Shown here piece by piece: positions 40,253 through 49,949 of a stretch of 64,000 nt of DNA (position 1 is its first letter; the number at the start of each line of letters is the position of its first letter). Both the position numbers and the translations under genes were made by a program. The notes beneath the pieces are model-generated. The model searched no databases. It saw nothing but the letters and a program-made list of their open reading frames with translations, and was not told where the DNA came from. Origin of the DNA: DASVTR01 sp036387475 (GTDB lineage: Bacteria > Acidobacteriota > Blastocatellia > Pyrinomonadales > Pyrinomonadaceae); NCBI GenBank assembly GCA_036387475.1, contig DASVTR010000018.1:232425-296424 (forward strand), written 5' to 3'.

Positions 40253-40747
40253 TCAGCCTTTGAAAGAGCGCGCGATTCTGGTGGTCACCGCATCATAGGT
40301 GGCTTTTTGCGCTTCGTCGTATTCGATAGTGAAGGTTTTCAGCACATCATTCTTCATCATCGTCTTTTGATAGAAAACTTTTCCGCCGCTGCGGCCTGAA
40401 ACGACGAACCAGTTGCGCTTGATTATCTTGTAGCTGACATCCTTGCCCGCCTGCGCTTCCGTGTACGCCGCTGTTAATCCGCCGCCCATATTCTGCGAGC
40501 CGTAGACGCGCATTTCCGCCGCGCCGTCCTTTGAGCGAAACGCCTGGCCGTCGCCGTTGTCCGCCTCGCCCTGCGGAATGAGTAGGCTCGAAGGATAAGC
40601 GATGGAATAACCATAGCGCGCGTTTGTGTAAGTCTTGTACACAACTCGCCTCGCGCTGCCCTTGGAATGAGTTAGCGGCAAAGCCTGAGCGCCAATGATT
40701 GAAAGCCAGAGAAAAATGATGAAGATGATGGAAGCCTGTTTTTTCAT
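40253..40747 (-). CDS. secreted protein of unknown function
   Basis: Not recognised. The ATG at 40745-40747 (MKKQASIIFIIFLWLSIIGAQA) is preferred over an upstream TTG; it starts a signal peptide. The mature part has NARYGYSIAYPSSLL and later SYKIIKRNWFVVSGRSGGKVFYQKT, a beta-rich shape seen in lipoprotein-like or PsbP-like domains. It sits between the NCS2 permease and the xanthine dehydrogenase large subunit, 12 bp from the latter. Confidence 0.65.
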   Translation of the reverse strand: MKKQASIIFIIFLWLSIIGAQALPLTHSKGSARRVVYKTYTNARYGYSIAYPSSLLIPQGEADNGDGQAFRSKDGAAEMRVYGSQNMGGGLTAAYTEAQAGKDVSYKIIKRNWFVVSGRSGGKVFYQKTMMKNDVLKTFTIEYDEAQKATYDAVTTRIARSFKG

Positions 40748-40816
40748 AATATTCGCTTTCAAGAAAATTTCGAAGTGCTTGTTCGGTGAATCCTACTTTA
40801 TAACATCCCAATGCGG

Positions 40817-42112
40817 CTACGAAAATTTTGCGTGCTCAAGCAGCAAGAGTCCGATTGCGACGAGCGCCAGCGCGTACATCACCGGATGAATCTCGCGGCG
40901 TCGTCCGGCTAAGATGTAAAGCGCGACGTGCGAGACAAAACCCCACAGGATTCCCTGCGTGATGGAGAACGTCAGCGGAATCAGTATAATCGTCAGAAAC
41001 GCGGGCAGCGCGTCTTCCATCTTCCTGAGTGAAAGCTCCGCGACGCTGCGAAACATCGCCGCGCCAACGAGAATCAGCACGGGCGCGGTCGCATAGGGCG
41101 GAACCATCCCCGCCAGCGGCCCGACGAAGAAGCAGGGAAGAAAACAGAGCGCTGTGAAAATTGATGTCAGCCCTGTCCGCCCGCCCATCTCTATGCCTGC
41201 GACCGATTCGATGTAGGCCGTTCCCGAAGAAGTGCCTGCCAGTCCAGCGCCGAGCGTGGCCCAGGCGTCTACAATCAATCCTTCCCTGAGATTGACTGGA
41301 TGACCCTCGGCGTCAAGCATCCCCGCCGCCTGCGAGACGCCGATGAAGGTCGAGATGGAATCAAAGAGGTCTGTAAACAGGATAGAGATAATCGCGGGCA
41401 GCAGCGCAAGCTGCAACGCGCCGCGTATGTCCAGCTTGAGAAAGACGCTTCTAAAATCGGGCCAACTGAAAAACTGCGCGGGCGCTTTCACGAGTCCAAA
41501 CGCCCACGCGACAATCGTCACCAGAAAGATGCCCGCCAGAAAAGCAAACGGGCTTTTACGGCTTAAGAGCCAGACTGTCAAAAGCGCGCTCAGGATGGTC
41601 AGCAACGCTTTTAAGTCGAGCGTGCCGAGTTTGACGAACGTTACGGGGTCGGCGACGATAAACCCGACGTTCTTCAAGCCAATGAAGGTCAGGAAAATTC
41701 CAATCCCTGCGGCGGTTGCGATGCGTAGTCCCGGCGGAATCGCACGCGCAATCGTCGCCCTGATCGGCGTCACGGAGATGAGCAGAAAGAGCACGCCCGC
41801 CCAGAAGATAATGCCGAGCGCTGTCGGCCAGGGCACTCGTTGGCCCAGGATAATCGTGAAGGCGAAGAAAGCGTTGATGCCCATGCCGGGCGCAACGGCA
41901 AACGGCAGCCGCGCATAGAGGCCCATCAAGAGCGTCATCGTGAAACAGACGAGAACGGTCGCCGTCAGCACGCCGCTGAACGCCATGCCCGTTCCTTCTG
42001 TAGACAAAATGGCTGGATTGACGATGACTATGTAAGCCATCGTGAAAAAGGTCGTGACGCCCGCAATCGCTTCCGTGTAAATGCTCTTTGGCTGGCGGGC
42101 GGGCTTCTCCAT
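40817..42112 (-). CDS. NCS2 family purine permease (AzgA/PbuG-like)
   Basis: The 431-residue inner-membrane carrier has about 12 hydrophobic segments. AzgA-subgroup marks: YTEAIAGVTTFFTMAYIVIVNP at the start, FAVAPGMGINAFFAFTIILG (near 70-90), GLKNVGFIVADP, TDLFDSISTFIGVSQAAGMLD and the later GTSSGTAYIESVAGIEMGGRTGL. AzgA members take up hypoxanthine, guanine or adenine by proton symport. It heads the minus-strand run that leads into xanthine dehydrogenase, so it likely supplies the purine. Confidence 0.93.
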   Translation of the reverse strand: MEKPARQPKSIYTEAIAGVTTFFTMAYIVIVNPAILSTEGTGMAFSGVLTATVLVCFTMTLLMGLYARLPFAVAPGMGINAFFAFTIILGQRVPWPTALGIIFWAGVLFLLISVTPIRATIARAIPPGLRIATAAGIGIFLTFIGLKNVGFIVADPVTFVKLGTLDLKALLTILSALLTVWLLSRKSPFAFLAGIFLVTIVAWAFGLVKAPAQFFSWPDFRSVFLKLDIRGALQLALLPAIISILFTDLFDSISTFIGVSQAAGMLDAEGHPVNLREGLIVDAWATLGAGLAGTSSGTAYIESVAGIEMGGRTGLTSIFTALCFLPCFFVGPLAGMVPPYATAPVLILVGAAMFRSVAELSLRKMEDALPAFLTIILIPLTFSITQGILWGFVSHVALYILAGRRREIHPVMYALALVAIGLLLLEHAKFS

Positions 42113-42201
42113 GCAGTTGTTGTCTGTAAGAAGTTAATCGAAGAGCGTGACCTGAAATGGCAACAATTAAAGCATATCGCAGATAGGCGCGCCGAATTAT
42201 T

Positions 42202-42690
42202 TCAGGCGTCCGGCGAGCGGTTCAGGCGCATCTGCCTGCGCTGGGCCAACCATTTTTCAATAAACTTTAGCCCGCGTAGTGTGAGTAGTGCCAACACGGT
42301 CGTGCCCGCCGCCAGCACAAACTGGCGCAGTGCGACGGCGATGCCGATGGCGCTGCACAGGAGAATGGAAGCGGCTGTCGTCAAGCCTTCAACCTGCTCC
42401 CCACGCTCGCGGCGAAAGATTGTGCCCGCGCCGAGAAAGCTAATGCCGGTGACGATGGCTTCGACGATGCGGATTGGGTCTGATCGCAGATATTCATTAG
42501 CGCCGATGTTGAAGCGATGAAGAAGCGCATCGCCCAGGCCCACCAACAGCGCCGCCGCTCCCGCCACCAACATGTGCGTGCGAAAGCCTGCGGGCTTATC
42601 CGCCATCTCACGCTCAATGCCGATCATCCCGCCGAGCAGCATCGCCAGCGCGACCTCTCCGATAATCTCTAACTGTGAAATCCAGTCCAT
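42202..42690 (-). CDS. MgtC/SapB family membrane protein
   Basis: The 162-residue protein has about four membrane segments and MgtC signatures LLGGMIGIEREMADKPAGFRTHMLV (near 19-43) and GISFLGAGTIFRRERGEQVEGLTTAASILL (near 89-118). MgtC proteins help growth at low magnesium and modulate F-type ATPase in pathogens; this short form matches the N-terminal half common in environmental bacteria. Confidence 0.9.
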   Translation of the reverse strand: MDWISQLEIIGEVALAMLLGGMIGIEREMADKPAGFRTHMLVAGAAALLVGLGDALLHRFNIGANEYLRSDPIRIVEAIVTGISFLGAGTIFRRERGEQVEGLTTAASILLCSAIGIAVALRQFVLAAGTTVLALLTLRGLKFIEKWLAQRRQMRLNRSPDA

Positions 42691-42835
42691 TTTGAATTCA
42701 ATCTGCGTTCAGGCAATTGTCGAAGGACAACTGACAAGCAGCTACTCACAGAGCGTTAGCTGTCATTGGCTTTCCAGATCGATGCTCACCATTGGTTTTG
42801 TCGGAATGACATTTACCAGCTAAAAGCCCGCCGCG

Positions 42836-44470
42836 TCAAAGAGCGCGCGGGTGAAAGCGCCTGATGTATTCACGGTAAGCAGCGACTTCGCGCGCTGCTC
42901 TCTCTTCAGTCCAGTGCAGGTGCTTGCGCGCTACCGAAGCGGCGGCCTCATCAGCGCCCAGCCCGGCGGTAGCATTCATGCCGACCATTGTGCGACGCAG
43001 CAAACAATCCTGAAGCGTGAGCGCCATTTCGTTTTGAAACGACATCAACACCTCCGCGCCGACTGCCCCCGTCTCAGGGCAAAAGATTTCAGCAAGCGCG
43101 GGTTGCGCAGCAATCAATTCGAGGATAACGCTGGCACGCGTGCCATAAATTCGCAGCAGTCTTTCGTTGACGGCATGTGGAAGCGTGCTCTCGCTTGTGA
43201 AGCGCTCGCTGAACTTCCGAAAGTCTTCCGCCGCGTCATCGCCGACAGCGCCCGGCAGAGGCGCTCCTGTTGTCGGGCAGAGAGGCGATTTGCGATTGAG
43301 TTTTCTAAAGAGTAGATCGACGGTCTGCTCTGCCAGATGTCGATAAGTCGTCAACTTGCCGCCGACGATGGAGAGAAAGCCTTCAAGCTGCGGCGCGTGA
43401 TCGTGTACGAAGTGGCGGCGGGTAATGCTCTTTTCCGCACCGCTCGCGGAGTAGGCGAGAGGGCGCACGCCGGAGTAAGTGTAAGCGATTGCTGAGCGAG
43501 TTAGCTGCGCCGACGGGATAACGCGATTCGTCTCGGAGAGCAGATAGTCAATCTCCGATTCGTCGGCTTCGACGTGATCGAGTTCGGCGTCGAAGCGCCG
43601 GTCTGTCGTGCCGACGAGATACAAATTATTCCAGGGAATGATAAAGAAGGGACGCCCGTCCGCGCTCGCTTCCACATAGAGCGCATCGGCGGGCGCACCC
43701 GCAAACGGTTCGACGACGAGGTGGCTGCCCTTCGTGCCGCCGATCAGGCGCGAAGACTCTACACCGAGTTGGCCCAGCATCAAGTCCACCCAAGGCCCTG
43801 CGACATTGACGACGATTGTACCGTGCGCCGTGTATGCGCCGCCTTCGAGCACGTCCGCGAACTCGACGCCGCGCACCGTGTTGCCCTCTTGAATGAGCCG
43901 CTCCACACGCGCATAAGTGAAGACAAGAGCGCCGTGCTCGCGGGCCGAAAGAGCGTTTTCGACGACAAGCCTTTCGGCGTATTCAACCTGCGCGTCGTAG
44001 TACAGCGCCGCGCCGCGCAAGCCCACAGGGTTAAGGCCGGGTGCGCGCCGCAGAGCTTCATCGCGCGAGAGCATCTGATGATGTTCGAGAGATTTGTCGA
44101 ACGAGAGCAAATCGTAGGCGAGCATCCCGGCGCGGATGGTCAACAACCCGCGACGCGCCCGCTCGTAAATCGGAATCAGCAACGGCAGCGGCCTGACGAG
44201 GTGCGGTGCGAGTCTAAAAAGGCGCTCGCGCTCGCGGAGAGATTCGCGCACCAGCCCCAACTCCCCGTGTTCCAGATAGCGCAGTCCGCCATGAATCAAG
44301 CGCGTTGACCAACTGGTCGTGCCGCTCGCCAGATCACCCTTATCAAGCAGGAGAACTTTTAGCCCACGCATCGCCGCGTCGCGGGCAACGCTCGCACCGT
44401 TGATGCCCGCGCCGATGATGATGGCATCAAACGTCGTCTCTGCAATGTCTGCCGGGATGCGTTCGTTCAT
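42836..44470 (-). CDS. glpD: glycerol-3-phosphate dehydrogenase (FAD)
   Basis: GlpD oxidises glycerol-3-phosphate to dihydroxyacetone phosphate at the membrane. The 544-residue protein begins with an FAD site DAIIIGAGINGASVARDAAMRG (14-35), then LASGTTSWSTRLIHGGLRYLEHGE, the FFIIPWNNLYLVGTTDRRF segment (near 272) and RRHFVHDHAPQLEGFLSIVGGKLTTYR. The C-terminal DAO_C helical domain contains RIYGTRA. It follows glpK by 20 bp in one operon. Confidence 0.95.
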   Translation of the reverse strand: MNERIPADIAETTFDAIIIGAGINGASVARDAAMRGLKVLLLDKGDLASGTTSWSTRLIHGGLRYLEHGELGLVRESLRERERLFRLAPHLVRPLPLLIPIYERARRGLLTIRAGMLAYDLLSFDKSLEHHQMLSRDEALRRAPGLNPVGLRGAALYYDAQVEYAERLVVENALSAREHGALVFTYARVERLIQEGNTVRGVEFADVLEGGAYTAHGTIVVNVAGPWVDLMLGQLGVESSRLIGGTKGSHLVVEPFAGAPADALYVEASADGRPFFIIPWNNLYLVGTTDRRFDAELDHVEADESEIDYLLSETNRVIPSAQLTRSAIAYTYSGVRPLAYSASGAEKSITRRHFVHDHAPQLEGFLSIVGGKLTTYRHLAEQTVDLLFRKLNRKSPLCPTTGAPLPGAVGDDAAEDFRKFSERFTSESTLPHAVNERLLRIYGTRASVILELIAAQPALAEIFCPETGAVGAEVLMSFQNEMALTLQDCLLRRTMVGMNATAGLGADEAAASVARKHLHWTEERAAREVAAYREYIRRFHPRAL

Positions 44471-44490
44471 CCTGAAGCGCGTTGGTTCGA

Positions 44491-45990
44491 TTATGCCCAG
44501 TTCTTCGCGCGCTCGACGGCTTTCGACCAGCGCTCATAAAGCCGCTCACGTTCGCTTTCGTTCATCTGCGGCTCATAGCGGCGGGCCATTTTCCATTTCG
44601 CGTCCAGTTCTTCTTTGCTCTGCCAGAAGCCGACGGCCAAACCGGCGAGGTAGGCCGCGCCAAGCGAGGTTGTCTCCGTTGTCTCCGGTACTTCGATGGG
44701 AACGCCGAGGATGTCTGACTGGAATTGCATCAGGAAGCTATTGACCACCGCGCCGCCGTCGGCCCGCAACTCCTTCAAACGGATTCCTGATTCGCGCTCC
44801 ATCGTCGCCAACACATCTCTCGTCTGGTAGCAGATACTCTCAAGCGCTGCGCGAGCAAAGTGTGCCCGCGTTGTGCCGCGCGTGATGCCCGTGATTGTGC
44901 CGCGCGCGTAAGCGTCCCAGTGCGGAGCGCCGAGGCCCGCGAGCGCGGGGACGAAATAAACGCCTTCGTTTGAAGCGAGAGAGCGTGCGAGCGCTTCTGT
45001 TTCCGCCGCGTCATGGATGATGCCAAGCCCGTCGCGCAGCCATTGAATGGCCGCTCCGGTGATGAAGACTGCGCCCTCTAAAGCATACTCAATTGGCTCG
45101 TCCTTGATGGCCCAGGCGATGGTCGTCAAGAGTCCGCTCTGGCTGGGGACGGCTTCGCGCCCGGTGTTGAGCAGCAGGAAAGAGCCTGTGCCGTAGGTAT
45201 TCTTCGCCAGCCCCTCGCCATAGCAGGCTTGCCCGAAGAGCGCCGCGTGCTGGTCTCCGGCGATGCCAGCGATGGGCACTCGCGCGCCGAAGAAGATTTC
45301 AGGGTCGGTGTAGCCGTAGACGTAGGCCGAAGGGCAGACCTGCGGAAGCAGGGATTCAGGCACGTTGAAGATTTCCAGCAAATCTTTATCCCACTTGAGA
45401 TCGTAGATGTTGTAGAGCAACGTGCGCGAGGCGTTGGAATAATCGGTGGCGTGAACGCGCCCGCCGGTCAGTTTCCAGACGAGCCACGAATCAATAGTGC
45501 CAAACGCCAACTCCCCACGCTCGGCACGCCCGCGCAAATTTTCGTGATTGTCCAGCAGCCACTTTATTTTCGTCGCCGAAAAATATGCGTCAACGACCAA
45601 TCCGGTCTTGCGCCGGATAATTTCTTCCAGCCCGCGCGTGCGTAGCTCGTCGCAATGGGCAGCGGTTCGGCGATCCTGCCAGACAATGGCACGCGCAATT
45701 GCTTCGCCGCTTGTGCGCTCCCACAAGACTGTCGTCTCGCGCTGGTTGGTGATGCCGATAGCGCGCAAATTTTTTGGGCTGATGCCAGCATTCGCCAGAG
45801 CTTCACCAACTAATCGGAGACTGATGCGCCAAATCTCTTCGGCGTCGTGCTCAACCCAGCCGGGCTGCGGATAGTGTTGCGTAAATTCGGAAAAGGCGCG
45901 CCCGCGCGTGCTGCCCTCTTGATCGAAGATGAGAACTTTCGTCCCCGTCGTTCCCTGGTCAATCGCCAGAACGTAGCCGTCATCACTCAT
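44491..45990 (-). CDS. glpK: glycerol kinase
   Basis: GlpK phosphorylates glycerol to glycerol-3-phosphate. The 499-residue FGGY kinase begins YVLAIDQGTTGTKVLIFDQEG, with GITNQRETTVLWERTSG (near 81), IVWQDRRTA, IAGDQHAALFGQACYGEG (near 243) and the C-terminal LRADGGAVVNSFLMQFQSDILG. Length is typical. It is the first gene of glpK-glpD; no glpF facilitator or glpR regulator is seen. Confidence 0.96.
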   Translation of the reverse strand: MSDDGYVLAIDQGTTGTKVLIFDQEGSTRGRAFSEFTQHYPQPGWVEHDAEEIWRISLRLVGEALANAGISPKNLRAIGITNQRETTVLWERTSGEAIARAIVWQDRRTAAHCDELRTRGLEEIIRRKTGLVVDAYFSATKIKWLLDNHENLRGRAERGELAFGTIDSWLVWKLTGGRVHATDYSNASRTLLYNIYDLKWDKDLLEIFNVPESLLPQVCPSAYVYGYTDPEIFFGARVPIAGIAGDQHAALFGQACYGEGLAKNTYGTGSFLLLNTGREAVPSQSGLLTTIAWAIKDEPIEYALEGAVFITGAAIQWLRDGLGIIHDAAETEALARSLASNEGVYFVPALAGLGAPHWDAYARGTITGITRGTTRAHFARAALESICYQTRDVLATMERESGIRLKELRADGGAVVNSFLMQFQSDILGVPIEVPETTETTSLGAAYLAGLAVGFWQSKEELDAKWKMARRYEPQMNESERERLYERWSKAVERAKNWA

Positions 45991-46195
45991 CCTGCATCTC
46001 TCTCGCGTCGAAAGTTTTGAGAATCCCGAAACTCGTCAGAGCGATTCCTACTTGTAGCACAAAGAGGCCGGGCGTAAATAACTCGAACCAGGTTTATTTG
46101 GAGAAATCTAGAGAGAGCGCTGGCCGTTTGACTCGCTGACGGATTTGGCGTAGATACTCTTGGTCTTAGAGCGATTCTCGGAGCAAAAGATTTAC

Positions 46196-47011
46196 ATGAA
46201 CAAAATCCTCGTCATGCTCGCGCTAATCTCTCTGGGATTGGCCCAGGCCGGTTGTTCGTCTAAAAAGCCAGCGCCGACGGAGAACACAGCGGTTGTAACT
46301 GTCGTCGAGTCTCCAGAAGCTGAAGCGACGCCTGAGGAAGTCTCAGACGATGAAGAGGGCGGCGAGGCGGGGACTTCTAACAGCGAGGCCCTCGCAGCCT
46401 TCGAGCGCGGCAAAGATTTGTCACTCAGAGACCAGGATCAGGAAGCCGTCGAAGCTTTCCAGCAGGCCGTCAAGGCTGACCCGGATTATGCCGAGGCGTA
46501 CTTTCGCATGGCCTACTCCTACACCGCGCTGGCGAAAAAAGACGAGGCGACCGAAGCCTTTGAGAAGGCTGCCAAGGCGTATGAAAAGTACGTGCGCAAA
46601 CATTCCAAGGATGCCAGAGCGCACTTCAACATGGGATTGGCTTACGGCAAGCTCCTGAAACCGGCGGAAGCCGTCAAGGCTTTCCGTCAGGCTGTTAAGC
46701 TCGAACCTGAAAACGGCGAGTTCCATTACGAGTTGGGCCTCTCGCTCAGCAAGCTGGCCGAGTACGATCAGGCGCTCATCGCTCTGCAAAAGTCTATGGA
46801 CTTAGACCCGGACAATTTCCGCGCGGGCGAGGCGATAGAAAAAGCCAAGCTCGGCAAACAGCGAAAAGATGCTTTCATGAAACAGCAGGAAGCGCTCCTG
46901 AAAAAGAAGGGCGCTGGCTCACAGAAGAATTCCAGCAATTCAAATAATTCAAACAATAAGAACGCCGCGCCGGCGAGCACGCCAGCGCCGCCGCCCCCGC
47001 CTGCGCTTTGA
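46196..47011 (+). CDS. TPR lipoprotein
   Basis: The ATG at 46196 gives MNKILVMLALISLGLAQAGCSS, a clear lipoprotein signal with lipobox LAQAGC; the upstream in-frame start at 46160 would bury it. After an acidic linker (EATPEEVSDDEEGGEAG), three to four TPR units span about 60-205 (FERGKDLSLRDQDQEAVEAF; AYFRMAYSYTALAKKDEA; HFNMGLAYGKLLKPAEA; FHYELGLSLSKLAEYDQA). An Asn/Ser run and Pro-rich end follow. It is likely an outer-membrane-anchored scaffold. Confidence 0.85.
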   Translation: MNKILVMLALISLGLAQAGCSSKKPAPTENTAVVTVVESPEAEATPEEVSDDEEGGEAGTSNSEALAAFERGKDLSLRDQDQEAVEAFQQAVKADPDYAEAYFRMAYSYTALAKKDEATEAFEKAAKAYEKYVRKHSKDARAHFNMGLAYGKLLKPAEAVKAFRQAVKLEPENGEFHYELGLSLSKLAEYDQALIALQKSMDLDPDNFRAGEAIEKAKLGKQRKDAFMKQQEALLKKKGAGSQKNSSNSNNSNNKNAAPASTPAPPPPPAL

Positions 47012-47092
47012 TTGATAGCTATACTGTAATTGAAAATAGAGCTTCCGCTACGTTTGTAGAGAGCGGGCGCGAATTGTAAAATCCCAAGCACT

Positions 47093-48313
47093 TTGAGCGA
47101 CACAATCATCGAGCCGCAGACTGCCGCCGCCACCAACGCACTACAACACGAACTGACGCCTTTCTTCCCGGAACTCGCGCAGTTTCCGACGACGAAGGCC
47201 ATGACGGCCTCTGCGCTCTACGCGCGGCTCAGGCCGGAGATAGAGCGAGTCTTGAATGGTATTGTGCAGGAGGAATTCGCACCGCAGCCTTCCGCCCTTT
47301 CGCCTTTGCCCTTGCGCTCGATTCGCGCGACAGCATGGAACATCGAGCGCGGGTCGCGCTTTGAACAGTTAGTCCGCGTCTTCAAAGAACACGAGCGGAT
47401 ACGCGAGAGCGACGTGCTGCTTTTGACCGAGCTTGATTACGGTATGGCGCGCAGCGGCAATCGCTTCGTCGCGCGCGAATTGGCCGAGCGCTTGGAGATG
47501 AACTACGCGTTTGCTCCCTGCTATCTGGCGCTCAACAAAGGCAGCGGCGTCGAGAAATTTGTCGAGGGCGAAAACACTCTGGCGCTGCACGGCAACGCAG
47601 TCTTCTCGCGCTACCCGCTTCTGCGCGCACACCAGCTTGCGCTGCCCAACGGAAAGGACTTGATGCATGGCGCGGAAAAACGTCTCGGCAGCCAGCGCAC
47701 CGTCATCGCAGACATGGAGCATCCGCTCGGAACAGTAAGGCTCGTCAGTCTGCACTTGGACGCGCACTCCACCCAACGTCATCGTCATCATCAGATGAGA
47801 CTGGTGCTTGACCACCTGGATAGTCTTGAGCCGCAGTTGCCCGTTTTGATCGGCGGCGACCTGAATACGCAAACCTACAATTCGAGCCGCGCCGTCTATT
47901 CCATCCTCGGCTTCTTCCGGCGCACGGCGATGGGCGTCCGCCACGTCATAGAGAATCACTATCCATATCCAGACCGCTGGTTTGAGCGACACCTCTTCCG
48001 CGAATTGGAGCGACGCGGCTACGATTATCGCAACATGAACGAGCCGGGCGCGTGTACGCTCCATTACGATGTGAAAGACTTGGCCGTCAACACGAACGTT
48101 GGCGATTGGGTTCCGCAGTGGTGCTTCTGGTTCATCAACCGCGCACTTGAGAAACACGAAGGCCGCTGCTCTTTCAAGCTCGACTGGTTTACAGGTCGTG
48201 GGCTGACAATTGATGCGTCCCACCGCCCGCAAGTCATCGCAGACTTACGCGACGAGCAGGGGCCGCTCTCCGACCACGACGCGATTGTGCTCGACTTCAT
48301 TCCGTCCAATTGA
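47093..48313 (+). CDS. endonuclease/exonuclease/phosphatase family protein
   Basis: The 406-residue protein (TTG start at 47093; an ATG at 47201 is an alternative) has the EEP fold: TAWNIERGSRFEQL (near 84), LLTELDYGMARSGNR (catalytic Glu), LVSLHLDAHSTQRHRHHQM, LIGGDLNTQTYNSS (near 257) and GPLSDHDAIVLDF at the C-terminus. These are the Asn, Glu, Asp/Asn and His sites of metal-dependent phosphodiesterases. The substrate (nucleic acid or lipid head group) is unknown. No signal peptide is evident. Confidence 0.82.
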   Translation: MSDTIIEPQTAAATNALQHELTPFFPELAQFPTTKAMTASALYARLRPEIERVLNGIVQEEFAPQPSALSPLPLRSIRATAWNIERGSRFEQLVRVFKEHERIRESDVLLLTELDYGMARSGNRFVARELAERLEMNYAFAPCYLALNKGSGVEKFVEGENTLALHGNAVFSRYPLLRAHQLALPNGKDLMHGAEKRLGSQRTVIADMEHPLGTVRLVSLHLDAHSTQRHRHHQMRLVLDHLDSLEPQLPVLIGGDLNTQTYNSSRAVYSILGFFRRTAMGVRHVIENHYPYPDRWFERHLFRELERRGYDYRNMNEPGACTLHYDVKDLAVNTNVGDWVPQWCFWFINRALEKHEGRCSFKLDWFTGRGLTIDASHRPQVIADLRDEQGPLSDHDAIVLDFIPSN

Positions 48314-48328
48314 TGAGCTTTGTCCAGC

Positions 48329-49012
48329 ATGAACATCAAGAAAAACACGCATCACAGCTTAGCGGCCCTGCTTTTATTAACGAGCATCAGCGCTTTTCTC
48401 TACGCGCAGGACGGCCCACCCAAAGAGACAGGGCCATTTCGCGCGCCTGAGTTAATCGAACTCATCAAACTCGAGCCGACCATCCGCCTCGACATTCGCT
48501 ACGCGACGAAAAACAATTTTCTGGGCCGCGCCGTCTATAAAGAAGCGCGCGCCTTTCTACAGCGCCCGGCGGCTGAAGCTTTAGTTCGCGTAAACCGTGC
48601 GCTTCACGCAGAGGGCTACGGGCTTGCGGTCTTCGACGGCTACCGCCCGTGGCGTGTGACGAAAGTTTTCTGGGATGCGACTCCGGCGGAGAAGAAAGAG
48701 TTTGTCGCAGACCCCGCCAAGGGTTCGCGCCACAATCGCGGCTGCGCCGTTGACCTCACGCTCTACGACCTAAAGACCGGCCAGCAAGTCCGAATGCCGA
48801 GCGAGTATGACGAGATGACGGAACGCTCGCACATCAACTACAAGTGCGCTGACCCGGAAGCAGGCCGCCTGCGCGATTTGCTCCGCGCCGCGATGGAAGC
48901 AGAAGGCTTCAATGTCTACGAACCAGAATGGTGGCATTACGATTACAAGGATTGGAAAGAGTATCCCATTCTCAATATCAGCTTCGACAAGATCGGGCGC
49001 GACAGAAGCTAG
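48329..49012 (+). CDS. exported D-alanyl-D-alanine dipeptidase (VanX/DdpX-like)
   Basis: The ATG at 48329 gives a signal peptide (1-28; SLAALLLLTSISAFLYAQ). The M15D metallopeptidase domain has LDIRYATKNNFLGRAVY (near 53), VFDGYRPWRVTKVFWD (conserved Arg), the zinc residues in SRHNRGCAVDLTLYDL (His and Asp), and EPEWWHYDYKDW (catalytic Glu and zinc His). Such enzymes hydrolyse D-Ala-D-Ala; VanX is cytoplasmic in resistance operons, whereas this exported form probably recycles peptidoglycan dipeptide. No vanHA genes are near. Confidence 0.9.
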   Translation: MNIKKNTHHSLAALLLLTSISAFLYAQDGPPKETGPFRAPELIELIKLEPTIRLDIRYATKNNFLGRAVYKEARAFLQRPAAEALVRVNRALHAEGYGLAVFDGYRPWRVTKVFWDATPAEKKEFVADPAKGSRHNRGCAVDLTLYDLKTGQQVRMPSEYDEMTERSHINYKCADPEAGRLRDLLRAAMEAEGFNVYEPEWWHYDYKDWKEYPILNISFDKIGRDRS

Positions 49013-49167
49013 TACCGGCTTGCCGAACAGAATAAAGAAGACGGGGCAAGCCCGCCTTCCTGACCTGCGAGACAGCGTTGATTGATAGCTCAACGCCAGC
49101 CGCCTCACAGGTCTGGAAGAGATGCTTGCCCTCGCTCTTCTGCGTGGTCGAGAGGAAAGTATCGCGC

Positions 49168-49926
49168 TCAGCTTTTCTTGCGCGCCGCCATCGCTTTCGA
49201 GATAAAAGTCTCCGCCTCGTCGCTATACGGCTTCTGGAATGTAGACGGCCAGTTGGCCTGGTCTGCGTAGAGCCGCCTGAGGTTTTCCGCGATGGCCGGG
49301 TTGCCGCCGGTGAACGCTTCGATGAGGTTGGCCCAGCGCGCGGCGAGCGCCTGCGCTTTCTCGCTCGTCGGGTCAAGGCCACTGCTGACGGCCTCTTGCA
49401 CTTCCTTGATGAGCGTTGCCCACTCCTGCTGGCCGCGCTCGGCCACACCACCTGCGCCGCGCTTTTCGAGTTCTTCGAGTTGCTCCTCGGTGTAGTATTT
49501 CTTTATCCATTCCATATTGTTTTGCATGTTGATGACCTCTATGATTTTTTTGAAAGTTTCCCAGTTGTGCGCCTCGCCTGATGCCAGCACGCGCTCGGCG
49601 CGTTCGATGGCCTGAACGATTGTTTCCAGATGACGGCGCTGCTCTTCGATGGCCTTGCGTTGCAGCCGCAGCGTCGCCGTTAAATCAAACTCTCTTCCTT
49701 CGAGCAGTTCCTTTATCTGCTTGAGCGAAAAGCCTATGAATTTCAACGTCACGATCTGTTGCAGCCGCGCCAAATCTTTCTCGCCGTAGAGGCGATAGCC
49801 TGCTGCAGTGTAGCTGCTCGGCTTGAGCAGCCCCGTTCGATCGTAGTGGTGCAGCGTCCGCACCGTCACACCGGCGCGCTCTGCGAATTCCTGCGCCAGA
49901 TACAATAACGCCTGTCTGTTATTCAA
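49168..49926 (-). CDS. MerR family regulator with TipAS ligand domain
   Basis: The 252-residue protein has an N-terminal MerR winged helix (FAERAGVTVRTLHHYDRTGLLKP and YRLYGEKDLARLQQIVTL), a dimerisation coiled coil (about 80-130), and a C-terminal TipAS domain (about 140-250; KYYTEEQLEELEKRG; ANLIEAFTGGNPAIAENL). TipAS domains bind thiopeptides and other hydrophobic drugs; in SkgA-like members they sense stress. The upstream promoter has the MerR hallmark 19-bp spacer with a palindrome, so autoregulation is very likely. Confidence 0.9.
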   Translation of the reverse strand: MNNRQALLYLAQEFAERAGVTVRTLHHYDRTGLLKPSSYTAAGYRLYGEKDLARLQQIVTLKFIGFSLKQIKELLEGREFDLTATLRLQRKAIEEQRRHLETIVQAIERAERVLASGEAHNWETFKKIIEVINMQNNMEWIKKYYTEEQLEELEKRGAGGVAERGQQEWATLIKEVQEAVSSGLDPTSEKAQALAARWANLIEAFTGGNPAIAENLRRLYADQANWPSTFQKPYSDEAETFISKAMAARKKS

Positions 49927-49949
49927 GCCTCAAACCTCCTTCCACTCAC

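Noticed and set aside
42113..42201. purine riboswitch before the NCS2 permease
   Set aside because: No three-way junction with conserved loops was recognised in the short leader.
47369..48232. 287-residue minus-strand open frame
   Set aside because: It lies opposite the EEP-family gene, which has clear catalytic motifs; the minus frame has none.
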